From: Bettongia penicillata ogilbyi
Taxonomy: Eukaryota; Chordata; Mammalia; Diprotodontia; Potoroidae
DNA length: 64,000 nt
Reading direction: 5' to 3'
Assembly (NCBI GenBank): GCA_023548195.1
Contig: JAJHZJ010000416.1
Coordinates: forward strand, 372,001 to 436,000
Part shown: in pieces, positions 11,138 through 21,886 of the stretch
Layout of the letters: every line of letters starts with the position of its first letter
How positions within the stretch are numbered: the stretch's first letter is position 1
Position numbers and translations under genes: made by a program
The notes under the pieces: generated by a model
The model's database searches: none
Told to the model about the DNA's origin: nothing
What the model saw: only the letters and a program-made list of their open reading frames with translations

Positions 11138-11375
11138 GTTCAGAAGTTCTCAAAGTTTTTGGTCTCAGGATGCTTTGTACTCTTGAGGACTCCCCCAAAC
11201 CCCAAAGAATTTTTGTTTATATGGATTCTATGTATTGATATTTACCCTATTAGAAATTAAAATGCCTTACTATTATTGTTAAAATAGTTTGGATCTCAAT
11301 AGTTTAACCTCAAAGAGTCCCTGAAAGGGTTTCAGGAGCCCCAGGGGACCCTGACTACATTCTGAGATCAAAGTT
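11138..11375 (+). mobile_element. hAT-type MITE, copy 1
   Basis: It starts CAGAAGTTCTCAAAGTTTTTGG, contains CCCCAAAGAATTTTTGTTTAT and ATTAGAAATTAAAAT, and ends near CCCAGGGGACCCTGACTAC. The same family occurs at 39507 and 44750. The ends resemble the CAGNGGTTCTCAAA termini of hAT elements. Confidence 0.55.
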
Positions 11376-11559
11376 GGTCCTTGGACTCTAGAGGACTTTA
11401 TAGCACTAGGGTAAAGATCATTACTGATACAAATGAGAAAGCTGAAATTCAAAGAGAATAAACTTTCTGCTTTGGATTTCCCTATTCTTGTCAATAAGCG
11501 AAGAGTTTGGATTAGATGACCTTTATGTAATTATGCTCTACCAAAGCGGACTTCCTATC

Positions 11560-11890
11560 ATTCTTTCTATGAGTACCTACTGTTTATTCCCACCTCTGCT
11601 GATGCTCTTGCCCTATACCTGGAACATCACATCTCTACCAATGTCATCACCTCTACAATCAGACTTCCCTAATTCCACAAGTCAGAAATGAGTGTTTCCT
11701 GTGAGTTCCCATGGCGCTCTGTTTATGATGTTCTGTTTTGGAGCAAGGTATGTATCTTATGTACCCTATTACGCAGTAAGTTCCTTGAGGGCAGAGGCTT
11801 GCTTTGTAATCTTTGTAGTTTCCCGAGTGCCTAGGCTCCACGGGCTCTAAACGCAGCAGCCGCTTAATAAACTCTGACGGATGATGAATG
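11560..11890 (+). mobile_element. L2-type LINE 3' end
   Basis: CTCTTGCCCTATACCTGGAAC, CAGACTTCCCTAATTCC, TAAGTTCCTTGAGGGCAGAGG and CAGCCGCTTAATAAACTCTGA follow the L2 3' UTR order. The last part is unusually rich in CpG for such a relic. Confidence 0.65.
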
Positions 11891-11974
11891 TCACTCGGTC
11901 ATTGTTTCACCGGTACATGCCTCTCACTATTTCACTGTATTTTGTTGTTTTCAGTCGTTTCCACCTGGATTTTT

Positions 11975-12128
11975 CCTCACAAAGATTCCCTTCTCCAGCT
12001 CATTTTGCAGGAGAGGCAGCTAGGGTAAATAGGGTGAAAGACTTGCCCAGACTCACACAGCAGTGTCTGAGGCCAGATGGACCCAGGCGGACGAGTCTTC
12101 CGACTCCACTGTGTCACCTGGCTGCCTG
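11975..12128 (-). repeat. SINE, minus orientation
   Basis: GAAAGACTTGCCCAGACTCAC, CAGTGTCTGAGGCCAGATGG and CACTGTGTCACCTGGCTGCC (antisense head). Confidence 0.7.
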
Positions 12129-12129
12129 A

Positions 12130-12785
12130 CTTCATCCTAAACACTGCTGCCAAATAACTTTCCTTAAGCACAGACCTGACCAAGTGACTCCTCTACTCAC
12201 TCATCTCCAGTGGTTTTCTGTTTCCTCAGGATAAAACACTTCTAAAGTCTGACACAACCCAGCTCCAATTTATTTTTCTAGTCTCCACGGACATTGGAAC
12301 TCCCTTTCCAGCACTTTGTGATCCACCCAGACCGGCCTTCTCACTGTCCTCACATGATGCCCCATTTCCTACATTCCCGCCTGTGTACTAGCCATCCCCT
12401 ATGCCCAATCACCCTTCTCCTTCATTCTGCCTCACTTCCTTTAAGACAGAAGCCCTGGCATCATCTTCCATAAGAAGGTTATCCTTATCTCTCTGGACTA
12501 CCAGTGCCCTCCTTCCCTATTTTGTACATATTTATATTGATTTACTATGTAATGATGTTGCGTATACTTGTATATATACTTATATACATACTCCTCTCAT
12601 ACATAAGCATATACTTAAGTACAGCAGTCTATTTTTATGCATACACACATACACACTCCTCTATTAAAATATAAACTCCTTTCAAGTAGGGATTATTTCA
12701 TTCTTTGTACATATATACCAGCACTGAGCTGAATGCCTGGCATACAGTAGGTCCTTAATAAATGCCTGGGGATTGACTGAAGATA
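12130..12785 (+). mobile_element. L2-type LINE 3' region
   Basis: It is long and well ordered: GACCAAGTGACTCCTCTACTC, TCCAGTGGTTTTCTGTTTCC, TCAGGATAAAACACTTCTAAA, CTCACTTCCTTTAAGACAG, and the terminal TGCCTGGCATACAGTAGG then CTTAATAAATGCCTGGGGATT. An A/T-rich ATACTTATATACATA run at 12560-12670 interrupts it. Confidence 0.75.
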
Positions 12786-13335
12786 AGTCTGATCCACCCA
12801 ATGCAATAAGCTCAAGAGGAAGGAGAGTTGTATATTTCTGTATCTCTTATAGTGCCTAACATAATACTTGGATAGAAGGAAATTCAGTAAAGCTATCTGG
12901 ACAGCCTGAAATCAAGGGACAGGTTTATGTATATACATTATAAAGCTTAACTTTTAATGTGACATGACTGACAAGACACAGTTAATCCACAAAGGGAACA
13001 TTCAGAGGCTAGCGATGAGATGAGTCTAGAGTAACTATCCATGTTAGACATCTGACTTTTTCATCTTATTTTAGCATCTCATCAAGTGCCAGAATTAAGT
13101 CTAGAGCACCAGATCCAAGGGATACAGCCTGGACTCCTGGCTTCCATACCAAACCTGCTGCCTCTGTGGTGATGAAAGTCTTCAATCAATTGCTGGGCTG
13201 AAGACAGAGCCAGATATTTGGCCTGTCTCACCAAAATACATCTCTTTGTGCACTAAAGAAGACACCCAAGCTGTCTGTAAGATGGCAGAACAAACATCCG
13301 CTGTAAGTGGTCCATGTGGCAGCTATTCCTCTTAC

Positions 13336-13395
13336 CTGCTGAGCTGGTGCCAGCTGCTGTGGTTGCTGCTGTGACTGCTGCTGGTAAAATGTGGC

Positions 13396-13430
<35 letters not shown>

Positions 13431-13628
13431 TAAGGAATAGATGCTGCTGGTGCTGGGGTGTGGCCTGGGCTTGAGCAGGTAGAACCTGGGCCTGAGTGGA
13501 AGTTGTCTGCTGTGGAGTGGGTGGAGCCTGTGGCTGCTTGGCTGGAGCCTGTGGGAGTGGCTGACTGGGTGGAGGCTGGGTTTTTGGTTGAGGGACATTG
13601 GTGGGTAGGCCAGCTGGAACACTTGGTC
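13336..13628 (-). CDS. AAK1: AAK1 exon with first polyQ tract
   Basis: The 293-bp exon starts GA after TTTCAG (the split codon gives GGA, Gly) and ends CAG before GTAAGA at phase 0. It codes 97 complete codons rich in Pro and Gln: [17 protein letters not shown] near the start, [15 protein letters not shown] in the middle, a run of 11 Gln, then [20 protein letters not shown]. The Gln run is coded CAG CAG CAA (CAG)5 (CAA)3, so CAA codons interrupt the repeat. The human protein has a similar but not identical region (Q tracts broken by PPP). Its N-terminal text [12 protein letters not shown] differs from what I recall in human. This part is disordered and lies before the AP2- and clathrin-binding motifs. 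Confidence 0.93.
13395..13431 (-). repeat. AAK1: Exonic CAG/CAA repeat
   Basis: Codes 11 Gln in the first polyQ tract (13396-13428) and is interrupted by CAA codons, the longest pure CAG stretch being five units. Confidence 0.9.
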
Positions 13629-13964
13629 CTGAAAGTAAAAAAATTAAAAATTCAGAATTAGGGTATAAATCCTCCTCTGGACAAAATGACCATCCTTGTT
13701 TCTAAGATATCAGACCAAGTGATGACAAGTTCCAGTTCAGCTTAAAAATGTATCACTCTTTTGTTTTTCATTTCTAGAGATCCAGTTGTTAAATATTTAC
13801 CAGTCTAACCCTGACTAGAAATGAATGCTATGCAAAAAGGACTCTATGTTTGTTAAGCATATTGACTGCTAAATGAATAAGAAAACATCTTCTCAACAGG
13901 ATCGTATGCTAAGTGGAGTTTACTGTGCTCCCATTCACAGCAATATTGTGAAGGGATGTCTTAT

Positions 13965-14025
13965 GTAGGAATAGCCCCATTACCAGTCAATATGTAGGAA
14001 TAGCCCCAGTTATCAGTTATCAGGC
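13965..14025. repeat. 29-bp tandem duplication
   Basis: TATGTAGGAATAGCCCC occurs twice, separated by ATTACCAGTCAA. Both units are exact over 17 bp. Confidence 0.8.
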
Positions 14026-14044
14026 ACATTACTATTGTGACAGG

Positions 14045-14245
14045 ATGGGTGGAAATTTAGAGTATTTTAAGGTTTGCAAATGCTTTATGTACACTGTCTC
14101 ATTTGGGCCTCAGAACAATCCGATGAGGTATTGACTCCAAACTGCAGATGAAGAGACTGGGGTTCAAAGGATCTCAGTGACACAACTACTAAGTGTCACA
14201 TGTGGGGTTTGAACGCACCTCTCCTGACTCTAATATTTAAAAAAA
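14045..14245 (-). repeat. SINE, minus orientation
   Basis: TTAAGGTTTGCAAATGCTTT, CTCATTTGGGCCTCAGAACA, GCAGATGAAGAGACTGGGGTT and GGGTTTGAACGCACCTCTCC (antisense B-box region). Confidence 0.7.
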
Positions 14246-14734
14246 AGCAATAAGTAAACTGTATATACTAACTGACTTAGGACTGCATGTTCACAATGGT
14301 TTTCTAAGTCAATATGTAGCCAAAGGGATTCTTAAGTACAGTTCAGCGGGCCCCATTTCTATCTGAGTTTGATGCCACAGCTACACTGGATATATGGATA
14401 ATGGTCCAGGTAGCAGGTATACTGAATGCTACAATAGCGATCCTTTGAAAAATAGAGTGGGCTCAGCAGGCACTATGGGGACATAACTTTTAGTAACAAC
14501 CAGGAATAAATTCAACATAGATCTCTTCATCAGAGACTGTAGTATATGCCCAGAACTTGGGGCAACTTGAATTCATGGCCATGACAATAGGATACAACCC
14601 TAGGAAGTCAAAGTCCATGCCATGTCACCTTCTAGTAGGCCCTCATGACCCATACAGAATAAAGAACAGGCTATGTGAGGAAAATGACATGCTGGAGATA
14701 AACAGGCACATTAGTGCGCTGCTGATAAGTCATT

Positions 14735-15365
14735 CTTTCTGAAAAACAATTTGGAACTGGGTCCAAAAAGGTATTAAACTATGTATACCTTTTGAACTAG
14801 CAATACTGCTGCTATGTTTATACCTCAAAGAGATCAAAGAAAGAGGAAAAGGACCACTATGTACATAAAAGAATATTTATAGCAGCTTTTTTGTGTGTAT
14901 GGTGATAAAGAATTGGAAACTAAGAGGGTGGTCATCAACTGGAGAAGGGTCTATCTAAGAAGTTGTGTGGCATATGAATGCAATAGAATATTACTGTGCT
15001 TTAGGCAATGATGGAGATAACTTCTGAAAAACCTGAAGACTTCTGTGAACTGAGGCTAAATGAAGTGAGCAGAACCAGGAAAACAATTTTTACAACAGTA
15101 TAAAGACAAACAACTTTGAGAAATTCAGGAAATCTGATTACACAATGAACAACCCCAATTCCAAAAGGCTACTGCTGAAACATGCTCCCACATCAATCAG
15201 TGCAAACTGAGCATACAGCATTTTTTGGATATGGCTAATGTATTACATGATTATACATGTGTTTGTGTAATAGGTTTTGTTTTTCTTGCTTTCTAAACAA
15301 GGGTGGTGCTGAAGGGAAAACTAGAAAGGAGAGAATTTCAATCTGAAAATAAAACAAAACAATTT
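14735..15365 (+). mobile_element. L1 ORF2 end and 3' UTR
   Basis: CTGAAAAACAATTTGGAACTG, AAACTATGTATACCTTTTGA, TACCTCAAAGAGATCAAAGA, TATTTATAGCAGC, GAATTGGAAACTAAGAGGGTG, GCAATAGAATATTACTGTGC and GAAGTGAGCAGAACCAGGA line up with the end of L1 ORF2 and the start of its 3' UTR (the last 200 codons in other mammals). Stops and indels make it a relic, and it is 5'-truncated. It lies in AAK1 intron sequence, antisense to the gene. Confidence 0.8.
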
Positions 15366-15369
15366 TTAA

Positions 15370-16845
15370 AAAAACAGCAGGCTACCCTGTGCCAGTAATC
15401 CCACCTTCCTACACCTGTTCCTCCTTAAAAGGATGGTCCTTTCCTAAGTCAGATTCCAGATACCATCACCACTTACAGAACATTCTCTGGGATCTAGATT
15501 GGAGGTGGGGGGAAGAGGGAAATGATTAGATACTTTAGAAGATGTCATCATTACCAGTGCACAGAAATTGCTGGTACATTTCCAGGTTCAGTTGTCCTGA
15601 CCATAGCCCACAAAATCAACAGGGCATATACAGGATATAGCCATGGTTCATGGCTAGAGTCTAAAATACTTTTGACCACAAATTTCAGAAGTATGGCAAA
15701 AAAAACATATGGCAAAAAAAAAAAATCTGGTTTTTGACTGGGGCGGAAAGAAGATAAAAGAAGAAAGTGACTAGGAATTTTTAAATCTTCAGCAAGACCA
15801 TCAAGCAAAACCATCATTACTGATCACAACTGGGTCACTAGCAGTGTTCTGATAATCTGGAATCCTTTCATGTGTGGCAATCTGCACCATGAAAGCTTCA
15901 CTGAAAGCTACATGTGGGACCATAGAGTGAGAGAAAAGAGTTAAGAAGCTAAGAGTGTTTGTTTACTTTACTTGTTTTGTTTGACATTATTATCTTCAGT
16001 AGAAGTAAGGAAGAAGCAAGAAGTATTTATCAGTTTTGATTTCTACAGCATGATCACTTCACATACAATTACTGGTTGTGATAACAGCTTACTTTAAGTT
16101 ATGGATAAAATGTTACTAATTTTTTTTAAACTTTTATCTGGATGAATAATTATTAAATAACACAAGATAGGGTGAGAATGCATAATGTTTCCAGGAGAAC
16201 AATTTACAAGATGATCACAATACTGGAAAGGAAAACTACTCCAATCAATCAATAGACTGAATGTTATTATTGTGTTAAACTTAATGTTCACTTAAAAAAC
16301 CCAAACTACATAACAGAAGTTCATGGATTTGAATACAATCCTATTTTTTTGTTCATGTTTGGTTAGTTAATAATAAAAAAAAGAAAAAGAAATTCAAGAA
16401 CAGGATAAAGAAACTGGGCTTGGACTTTCATGTTCCAAAAAGCAGGAGGTTAACAGTTGGTTTGCTATGACTGTTAGCAGTAAGCAAGTTATAGAAATTC
16501 ACAAAAATGAAAATTTGGGGCCTTGGAGGTAGGGAAAATAATTGGGGAGAACTATTCCCGCTGACATGAAGGTACTGCCCCACGTTTCCCTTTCTTCCAC
16601 AGGAAATATGCAGCTAGATGAGTATTAAATGCAAGTTATTTTCCTTGTTAGAAGAGAAGCTGAAAAGGTTTGGAGAACGTCTTTACACTGCAACTTAACA
16701 AAAAATATGGGAGAAATAATTTAAGACAAAAACTAAGAAGAGAGACTGAAGATTATGGATATCAAAACAATTCCTCCAGATGTGGAAGGACACCAAAGAA
16801 GATGCTGAGCAATGGAAGAGATCTCATTTAGTCCAAACTGTCCCT
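15370..16845. other. Intron, nothing assigned
   Basis: I see A-rich runs (15697-15725, 16375-16390) and an open frame of 88 codons on the minus strand at 15551-15817 with hydrophobic stretches. No splice sites or recognisable family support it as a gene. Confidence 0.4.
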
Positions 16846-16849
16846 AGCT

Positions 16850-17090
16850 AGGAATCCACACTGCAACTTCCCCACAAGTGCTTCAGTGAAACTGACTACT
16901 TCTCTTTCTGAGTTCAAATCTAGCCTCTGACACTTACTAGCTGTGTGAACCAGGACAAGTCAATTAACTCTATTTGCCTTAAGTCTCTTCATCAGTAAAA
17001 TGCAATGTAATTAAAATGTAAACCACCCTGATACCTTTGCCAAGAGAATCTCAAATGAGGTCAGGAAGAGTTGAACAAGAATGAAAGGAT
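16850..17090 (+). repeat. tRNA-headed SINE, plus
   Basis: GAGTTCAAATCTAGCCTCTG (B-box), CTTACTAGCTGTGTGAAC, TTGCCTTAAGTCTCTTCATC and CCTTTGCCAAGAGAATCTCA with GGTCAGGAAGAGTTGAACAA. It has the tail module seen in full copies at 36925 and 56905. Confidence 0.75.
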
Positions 17091-17119
17091 TTAAAAATAA
17101 TGAGGACTTTCTGAAGCAG

Positions 17120-17375
17120 GTGATTCTACTTTTGAACAATTCTCATTTTTAAGAAGCATCTAACCTTTCTGCAACTTCCATATATACCTCACACCAGTAC
17201 TCCTCTTTCCCTCTCTATCATCTCTCTTAGCTTTCTTTTATGTTTTGTCTTTCCTCTTTAGAAAGTAAGGTCCTTGAGGGCAGGAACTGTCTTTATGTTT
17301 GCATATGTATTCTCAGAGCTCAGCACAGTACCAGGCATACAGAAAGTACTTGTTAACTATAGTTTCTAGTTTTGC
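17120..17375 (+). mobile_element. L2-type LINE 3' end
   Basis: AGAAAGTAAGGTCCTTGAGG, GCAGGAACTGTCTTTATG, CAGAGCTCAGCACAGTACC and AGGCATACAGAAAGTACTTG. Confidence 0.75.
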
Positions 17376-17399
17376 CCCCTAAGGCCAAGTAGAACCAGT

Positions 17400-17640
17400 T
17401 GAATTTCTCTTACAAAAGGGGACTCATCAAATACTTCCAGATAGATAGTTATCATTTTCCCCATCCTGGATCTTCATCTTCTCTTCTTCAGAATAAACAT
17501 TAACACTCTCTTCAGCTTATCATGGTATGGCACAGTTTTCAATACCTTTACCAGTAAAATTGTCCTCTGCTGACTATGCTATTAATTTCCTTCCAAAGTG
17601 TTGCACTAAGAACTAAAAAGAATACTCCTTATTCATGGGT
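17400..17640 (-). mobile_element. L3/CR1-like LINE fragment
   Basis: Antisense text: TCTTCTTCAGAATAAACATTA, CTCTTCAGCTTATCATGGTA and AGTGTTGCACTAAGAACTAAA resemble the region of the L3-like copies at 46320 and 57880. Weak. Confidence 0.4.
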
Positions 17641-17939
17641 AAAGGTGGGGACCCACATGCAACCTTCTAGATCCTCAAGGGAATCCAAAGGAATTCAGTC
17701 AAAGGGCTCCACTTGAGGACCTAGAGGACCACATGTAGCCTTGAGGATGCAGGTTCCCAATCCCTGCCTTATGAGATCTCAGGAAGGCAGAGTAATGCTG
17801 AGGATTACAGATCTCTATCATATACAACCAGAAGTTGAAACTCATCATCCTGTTAGATCATATCAACTCTGAAACTCATTCCTCCTCAGCACCTCTCCTT
17901 TCCTATGTTTAGAGAAGGTGGAGGTGGGAATTAGGAACT

Positions 17940-18205
17940 TCCTTCCAGATACTCCATTAAAGGAGAGTACCCAGGACTTCCATTTCATCACTTCCCACTT
18001 GCTGCAGGACTTCATTATGACCCTGCTAGGTACCCTTCCTTCTGCCTGCTTCTAGCTTGTTTTTTATGTTTTGTTTTCCTGTTTGATTATGAGCTCTTTG
18101 AGGGCAGGGACTGTCTTTTGCCTTTCTTTGTATCTCCAGCATTTCACACAGTGCCTGGAACATAACTGGCATTAATAAATGTTTATTGATTCACTGATGT
18201 TATCA
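17940..18205 (+). mobile_element. L2-type LINE 3' end
   Basis: GATTATGAGCTCTTTGAGGG, CAGGGACTGTCTTTTGCC, GTATCTCCAGCATTTCACAC and GCATTAATAAATGTTTATTG. Confidence 0.8.
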
Positions 18206-18209
18206 GTTA

Positions 18210-18740
18210 GGTGGTATGCTATCCTTCTGGGGTACATGCCTGATGACTAGCATTCACTGCCGGTGATTCTTTTGGGAATTAATGATATGTCCCAAATGAA
18301 GCTGCAAATAATCTGGTTCTTAGAGAAACAGATAGGAATGGATGTCTCCGAGACATATATTTGATGAAGAATATATATATTCCTGAAGATCCGTTCATCT
18401 GAAACTGAGAGGGAAAGAAAAGAATGCCCAGATATAGTTGCTAAACTAAATATCATGAAATTAAAGGTATGACACAGGAAAAAAAAATAGGTGAGGTGTC
18501 CATTAATTTACAGGGGAAAATAAACAGAAAGAGGAACAGAAATAATACCTATGGGCTCAGGTCAACATAGTTATGTGAGAAACAAAGAAAGAATTCTGTT
18601 TCCACAGGAGTCAAAACTACTCCCAAATTTGCAGGAGTGATAACAGGCTGTAAGTCAGAAGTGAGTGGTTCTAACTGGAGTGTGTGATCAAATAAAAGGT
18701 CAGGAGCTTATACATATACTTAACAAGCTGTTTGAGGGGG
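18210..18740. other. Intron, nothing assigned
   Basis: No repeat family or coding exon that I recognise. Confidence 0.35.
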
Positions 18741-18744
18741 ACCC

Positions 18745-19050
18745 CTGGTGTGTGTGTGTGTGTTCATCCTTTGTTGCTGAAAAAGACTATGCCATCAGAG
18801 AAATAATGACATGACTTTCACTTGACTTTGTTTTGAGTGAGGGAGGGCTGTGCAGGTTAACAGTCTCACTTCTCCTCCAGAGGCATCTGAATCCATGAGT
18901 GGAGATGACTCAGGATGAGGCAATTGGGGTTAAATGACTTGCCCAAGGTCACATAGCTAGTGAGTGATAAGTGTCTGAAGTGAGATTTAAACTCAGGTCC
19001 TCCTGACTCCAGCACTGGTGCTCTATCCACTGCATCACCTAGCTGCCCTT
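18745..19050 (-). repeat. Wallaby-type tRNA-headed SINE
   Basis: A sister of 7205-7515. The 3' terminus carries a short (GT)8 run at 18748-18763 followed by TTCATCCTTTGTTGCTGAAA. The head end reads TGCATCACCTAGCTGCCC at about 19046. It has an internal deletion of the 'gaccagatattcatcagg' segment. Confidence 0.8.
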
Positions 19051-19544
19051 GTTTGAGGGGGAACATATCAAGGAGAAGAATATGGAAGAGGTGGTCAAGG
19101 AATGGTGCATCTAGTCAAAGGGGAGCAAAGGGAAAATCTGAATGGGGACAGGAAATCAGAATCGGGATAGGAAATCAAAAGCCTTCCATTTCTCTGAGCA
19201 AGTGTGCTCCATTAGGGAGTTACCATTCACAAGAAATGTAAAATAAATGTAAAATAAGAGCTTTCCTGGCTGTTCTTTCTAGAGGGAGGAGGCTTCTCAC
19301 AGCTAGGTCCCAATTAATGTAAATGAGTCCCACGAAGTAGTTACATGTATTTGAATTAGCACTATTCGAAGTTATAGTTATATAAAATGTGATTAGTTCT
19401 AGGCCAATGAAAATATGCAGCATGAATTTAAATAATGTGACTTCACTGGATTCACTATTCATATAAATTGTAACTTTGCTGTATGCCAATAAGAACAGTA
19501 GGGATAATAAAATCAAGTTAAGAATTTTTTAATGTAAGCAGTAA

Positions 19545-19855
19545 TGTTAGTAGGTCTTACAGAAAGATGCATTCTTCTACCATGACCGGAATATGATGAT
19601 GGAAACATGTACTTTGCTCGAAAGAGACAAGAGTACCTAGAAAGGATAACTGAATATTTGAAGAAAAGAGGAATGATAAAAAAGGATTTTATGGATGTGT
19701 GGAGTGTTACAGACTGCCTGGCCAGATGGAGGAAATTGACAATGAACTTTTAGGCACAGATCATAAAGCTGACAAAGAGGTTGGATATTTGTGAATTTCA
19801 CTATGAAGACATCTGCAAGGGTGTGCTGTCTGCTAAAATCAACCACTGAAAATTC
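19545..19855 (+). pseudogene. Coding-like relic, unidentified
   Basis: Two overlapping plus frames read AFFYHDRNMMM, then after a shift GNMYFARKRQEYLERITEYL, KKRGMIKKDFMDVWSVTDCL and ARWRKLTMNF before a stop. Another shift gives RLDICEFHYEDICKGVL. The lysine/arginine/aromatic pattern looks like decayed protein sequence, perhaps a processed pseudogene or a transposon ORF. I do not recognise the protein, and no poly-A tail or target duplication is clear. Confidence 0.3.
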
Positions 19856-20029
19856 TCACCTTGCCTTGCTGATCCCTTTTAGAGAATACAGAGGAAGTAA
19901 TAGGAGGAATTTTTCATCTGGGCCTGTTCTGGATTCCTAAATCAGGAAATGGTTGGCCCTTTCACAGTTCTCTAGTCCTCTTCTATATAAATACCACCCT
20001 ACTGTCCTACTTACTTACTGTTCCTCACA

Positions 20030-20410
20030 CACCTCAGTCCATCTCCTAACTCCTTATCTTTCTCCCAAACCTGGAATGGGTTCCCAAATCTCCATCTCTT
20101 AGAAGCTGTTTTCTTTGAAGTCAGCTCAAAAGACCCTTTCTGGTTGAATTCTCTCTACTTCCCACAACAGGTAACATCTTCTTCTCCAGATTTAGCCTGT
20201 ATCTGATTTATGTGTGTTTTGCACAAGGAGATGGCCATTTATCAAGGCATTTAAGTTACTGCACAATCTGGCCTTAACCTACCTCTCCTTTAAGAACTAT
20301 TCCCTTTCAGGGCCTCACAAGTTCCAAGCAAAAAAATTTTCATCTCATTCTGTCTGCTCCCACCTCCATGAATATGGGGTAGGCTGTCTCTTAGACCTGG
20401 ACTGCAATCT
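20030..20410 (+). mobile_element. L2-type LINE fragment
   Basis: ACCTGGAATGGGTTCCC, TTGAAGTCAGCTCAAAAGAC and the following pyrimidine-rich text, then AAGTTACTGCACAATCTGG, follow L2 order. It is interrupted at 20415 by a MITE. Confidence 0.5.
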
Positions 20411-20415
20411 CTCTA

Positions 20416-20582
20416 CATCAGGGGTTCCTAAGTTGGGGTTCATGAACACTTTCCCCCCGTAAACATTTGGATAACTGTATTCCAATATAATTAGATTCCT
20501 TTGTGATCTTACGTATTTTGTCTTATGCACTTACAAACATTCTGAAAGGAGATCCATGACACAGAGAGGGTAAAGAATTCCT
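20416..20582 (+). mobile_element. hAT-type MITE, second family
   Basis: It starts CAGGGGTTCCTAAGTTGGG and ends GGTAAAGAATTCCTG, nearly inverted ends. The internal AACTGTATTCCAATATAATT and GATCCATGACACAGAG are shared with the antisense copy at 34865-35025. It sits inside an L2 fragment that resumes at 20585. Confidence 0.6.
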
Positions 20583-20584
20583 GC

Positions 20585-20885
20585 TCTCCACCTACTAAAA
20601 TCCCTGCCCTCCTCACCACCTCCTCCAGCCCAGATGCCATGTCTTCTGGTCACTCCTCAGTCTCTCCTAGCTGAGTGTAGTCTCTCCCTTGTCTCCATCA
20701 CACTGAAGGTCGTATCATACTTGTATACTTATCCTCCCCTAACTCCCTCTCTCCTTCCGTCCCTCACTATCCATCCCCATAAATAGGAGCCTTAAGAGTA
20801 GGGCCTGTGTCATTTTTCATCTTTCCATTTCTAGCGTTGAGCACAAGGCCTGCAACAGATTATGTACTTAATAAATAATGAGGAG
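20585..20885 (+). mobile_element. L2-type LINE 3' end
   Basis: Continuation of the L2 text after the MITE: TCCAGCCCAGATGCCATGTC and TAGGGCCTGTGTCATTTTTC, ending TGTACTTAATAAATAATG. Confidence 0.65.
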
Positions 20886-20954
20886 AAAGGCTAGAACTCT
20901 TTAGGTATATAAAAAGATGCCCCTGTCTTTTTTTAGCAATACTGCTGCTGTTTC

Positions 20955-21128
20955 AGCACTTTTGTTGTGGCTGATACATTTGAGTCATCTCCAACTTTTG
21001 GGGGTTTTCTTGACAAAGATAACAGAGTGGTTAATCACTCCCTTCTCCAACTCCTTTGACAGATGAGAAAACTGAGGCAAACAGGGTTAAGTGACTTCCT
21101 CAGGGTCACACAGCCAGCACTACATACT
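20955..21128 (-). repeat. tRNA-headed SINE, minus
   Basis: TGAGTCATCTCCAACTTTTGG, GGTTTTCTTGACAAAGATAA, GACAGATGAGAAAACTGAGG and AAGTGACTTCCTCAGGGTCA are the antisense of the 3' half of the MAR-type SINE. The head is missing. Confidence 0.75.
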
Positions 21129-21216
21129 TTCAAACCTCAAACTTGCTGCTAAGTCTCCCATCTCCTTGCCTTCGTACTTGGCCACCTTCTGTTTCTGCAA
21201 TGCTGCCCTACCTTTT

Positions 21217-21232
21217 AGAATCTCTGGCTTCC
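21217..21232. repeat. Target-site duplication, 5' copy
   Basis: AGAATCTCTGGCTTCC, matched by AGAATTTTTGGCTTCC at 24093-24108 (14 of 16 identical). The 5' junction TT/AGAA fits the TT/AAAA-type preference of L1 endonuclease. Confidence 0.85.
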
Positions 21233-21243
21233 CGGGGAGGAGC

Positions 21244-21251
21244 CAAGATGG
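21244..21251 (+). promoter_or_regulatory. YY1-like motif in element 5' UTR
   Basis: CAAGATGG lies 12 nt into the element. YY1 binds an equivalent site near the 5' end of human L1 and sets its start point. In this copy the motif has degraded from CAAGATGGCGG (as in the copy at 44189) to CAAGATGGTGG. Confidence 0.5.
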
Positions 21252-21886
21252 TGGAGTAGAAAGACTCATGTATGCTAGCTCCGGAACCCACAGCCCATAA
21301 ATTTCCTGTAAAAAGAACTCCCCACAAATTCTGGAGCAGTAGAACCCACGCAGCAACGGAGGGGAGGAGATTTCTATTCCAGAGAGCCCTGAAAAACTGA
21401 ACCCAAAGGTTTGTCGTGCACCAGGCAGAGCGGAGCCCCTGTGCTGCCCTGGCCACGTGGCCCCAGAGGAGCAGATCCGAGCAGGCTTCAGGGACGGAAT
21501 CTCCGGTGGCCGCAAAGGTGCCTCCACCCACAGGCGCTACAGGTCAGTGAGAGAGACTTCTGGGCTAGCCGAGAGGGGAATAGGGTGTCTCCGTCGCTCG
21601 GGCCCCCTTGGGAGGCAGCGGTGGCCCGGAACTCCTGGAGCAGACAGGAGCTCCGCTCCTTTACTGAAGGTCTCCGCATAAACCCCCGGAGGGAACTGAG
21701 CCTGGGAATTGGCCCTGCCCCCACCCAAGCACCAGAACTTAAGCTCACATTGAATAGCAGCCACTCCCACCGCAGAAAGCCCTGAGGCTGGGAAGCAGCA
21801 TTTGAATCTCAGACCCCAAGCACTAGCTGGGCAGATCTAGATGGGGGTGCAGAGGAATCTCAGAGGTCAAGTAACTGGCTGGGAAA

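Noticed and set aside
13332..13661. Ser/Pro/His-rich minus frame and Glu/Val-rich plus frame
   Set aside because: Shadows of the AAK1 exon at 13336-13628; the spliced AAK1 frame is the one that joins its neighbours.
15551..15817. Hydrophobic minus frame of 88 codons that resembles a membrane protein
   Set aside because: The hydrophobic composition comes from poly-A/T runs; no supporting context.
18748..18763. (GT)8 run as an independent microsatellite
   Set aside because: It sits exactly at the 3' terminus of a SINE copy and is part of its tail.
21091..21785. Cluster of overlapping open frames of 70-135 codons on both strands
   Set aside because: They lie in the G/C-rich 5' UTR of the HAL1-type element and its flank; the real coding segment starts at 21887.
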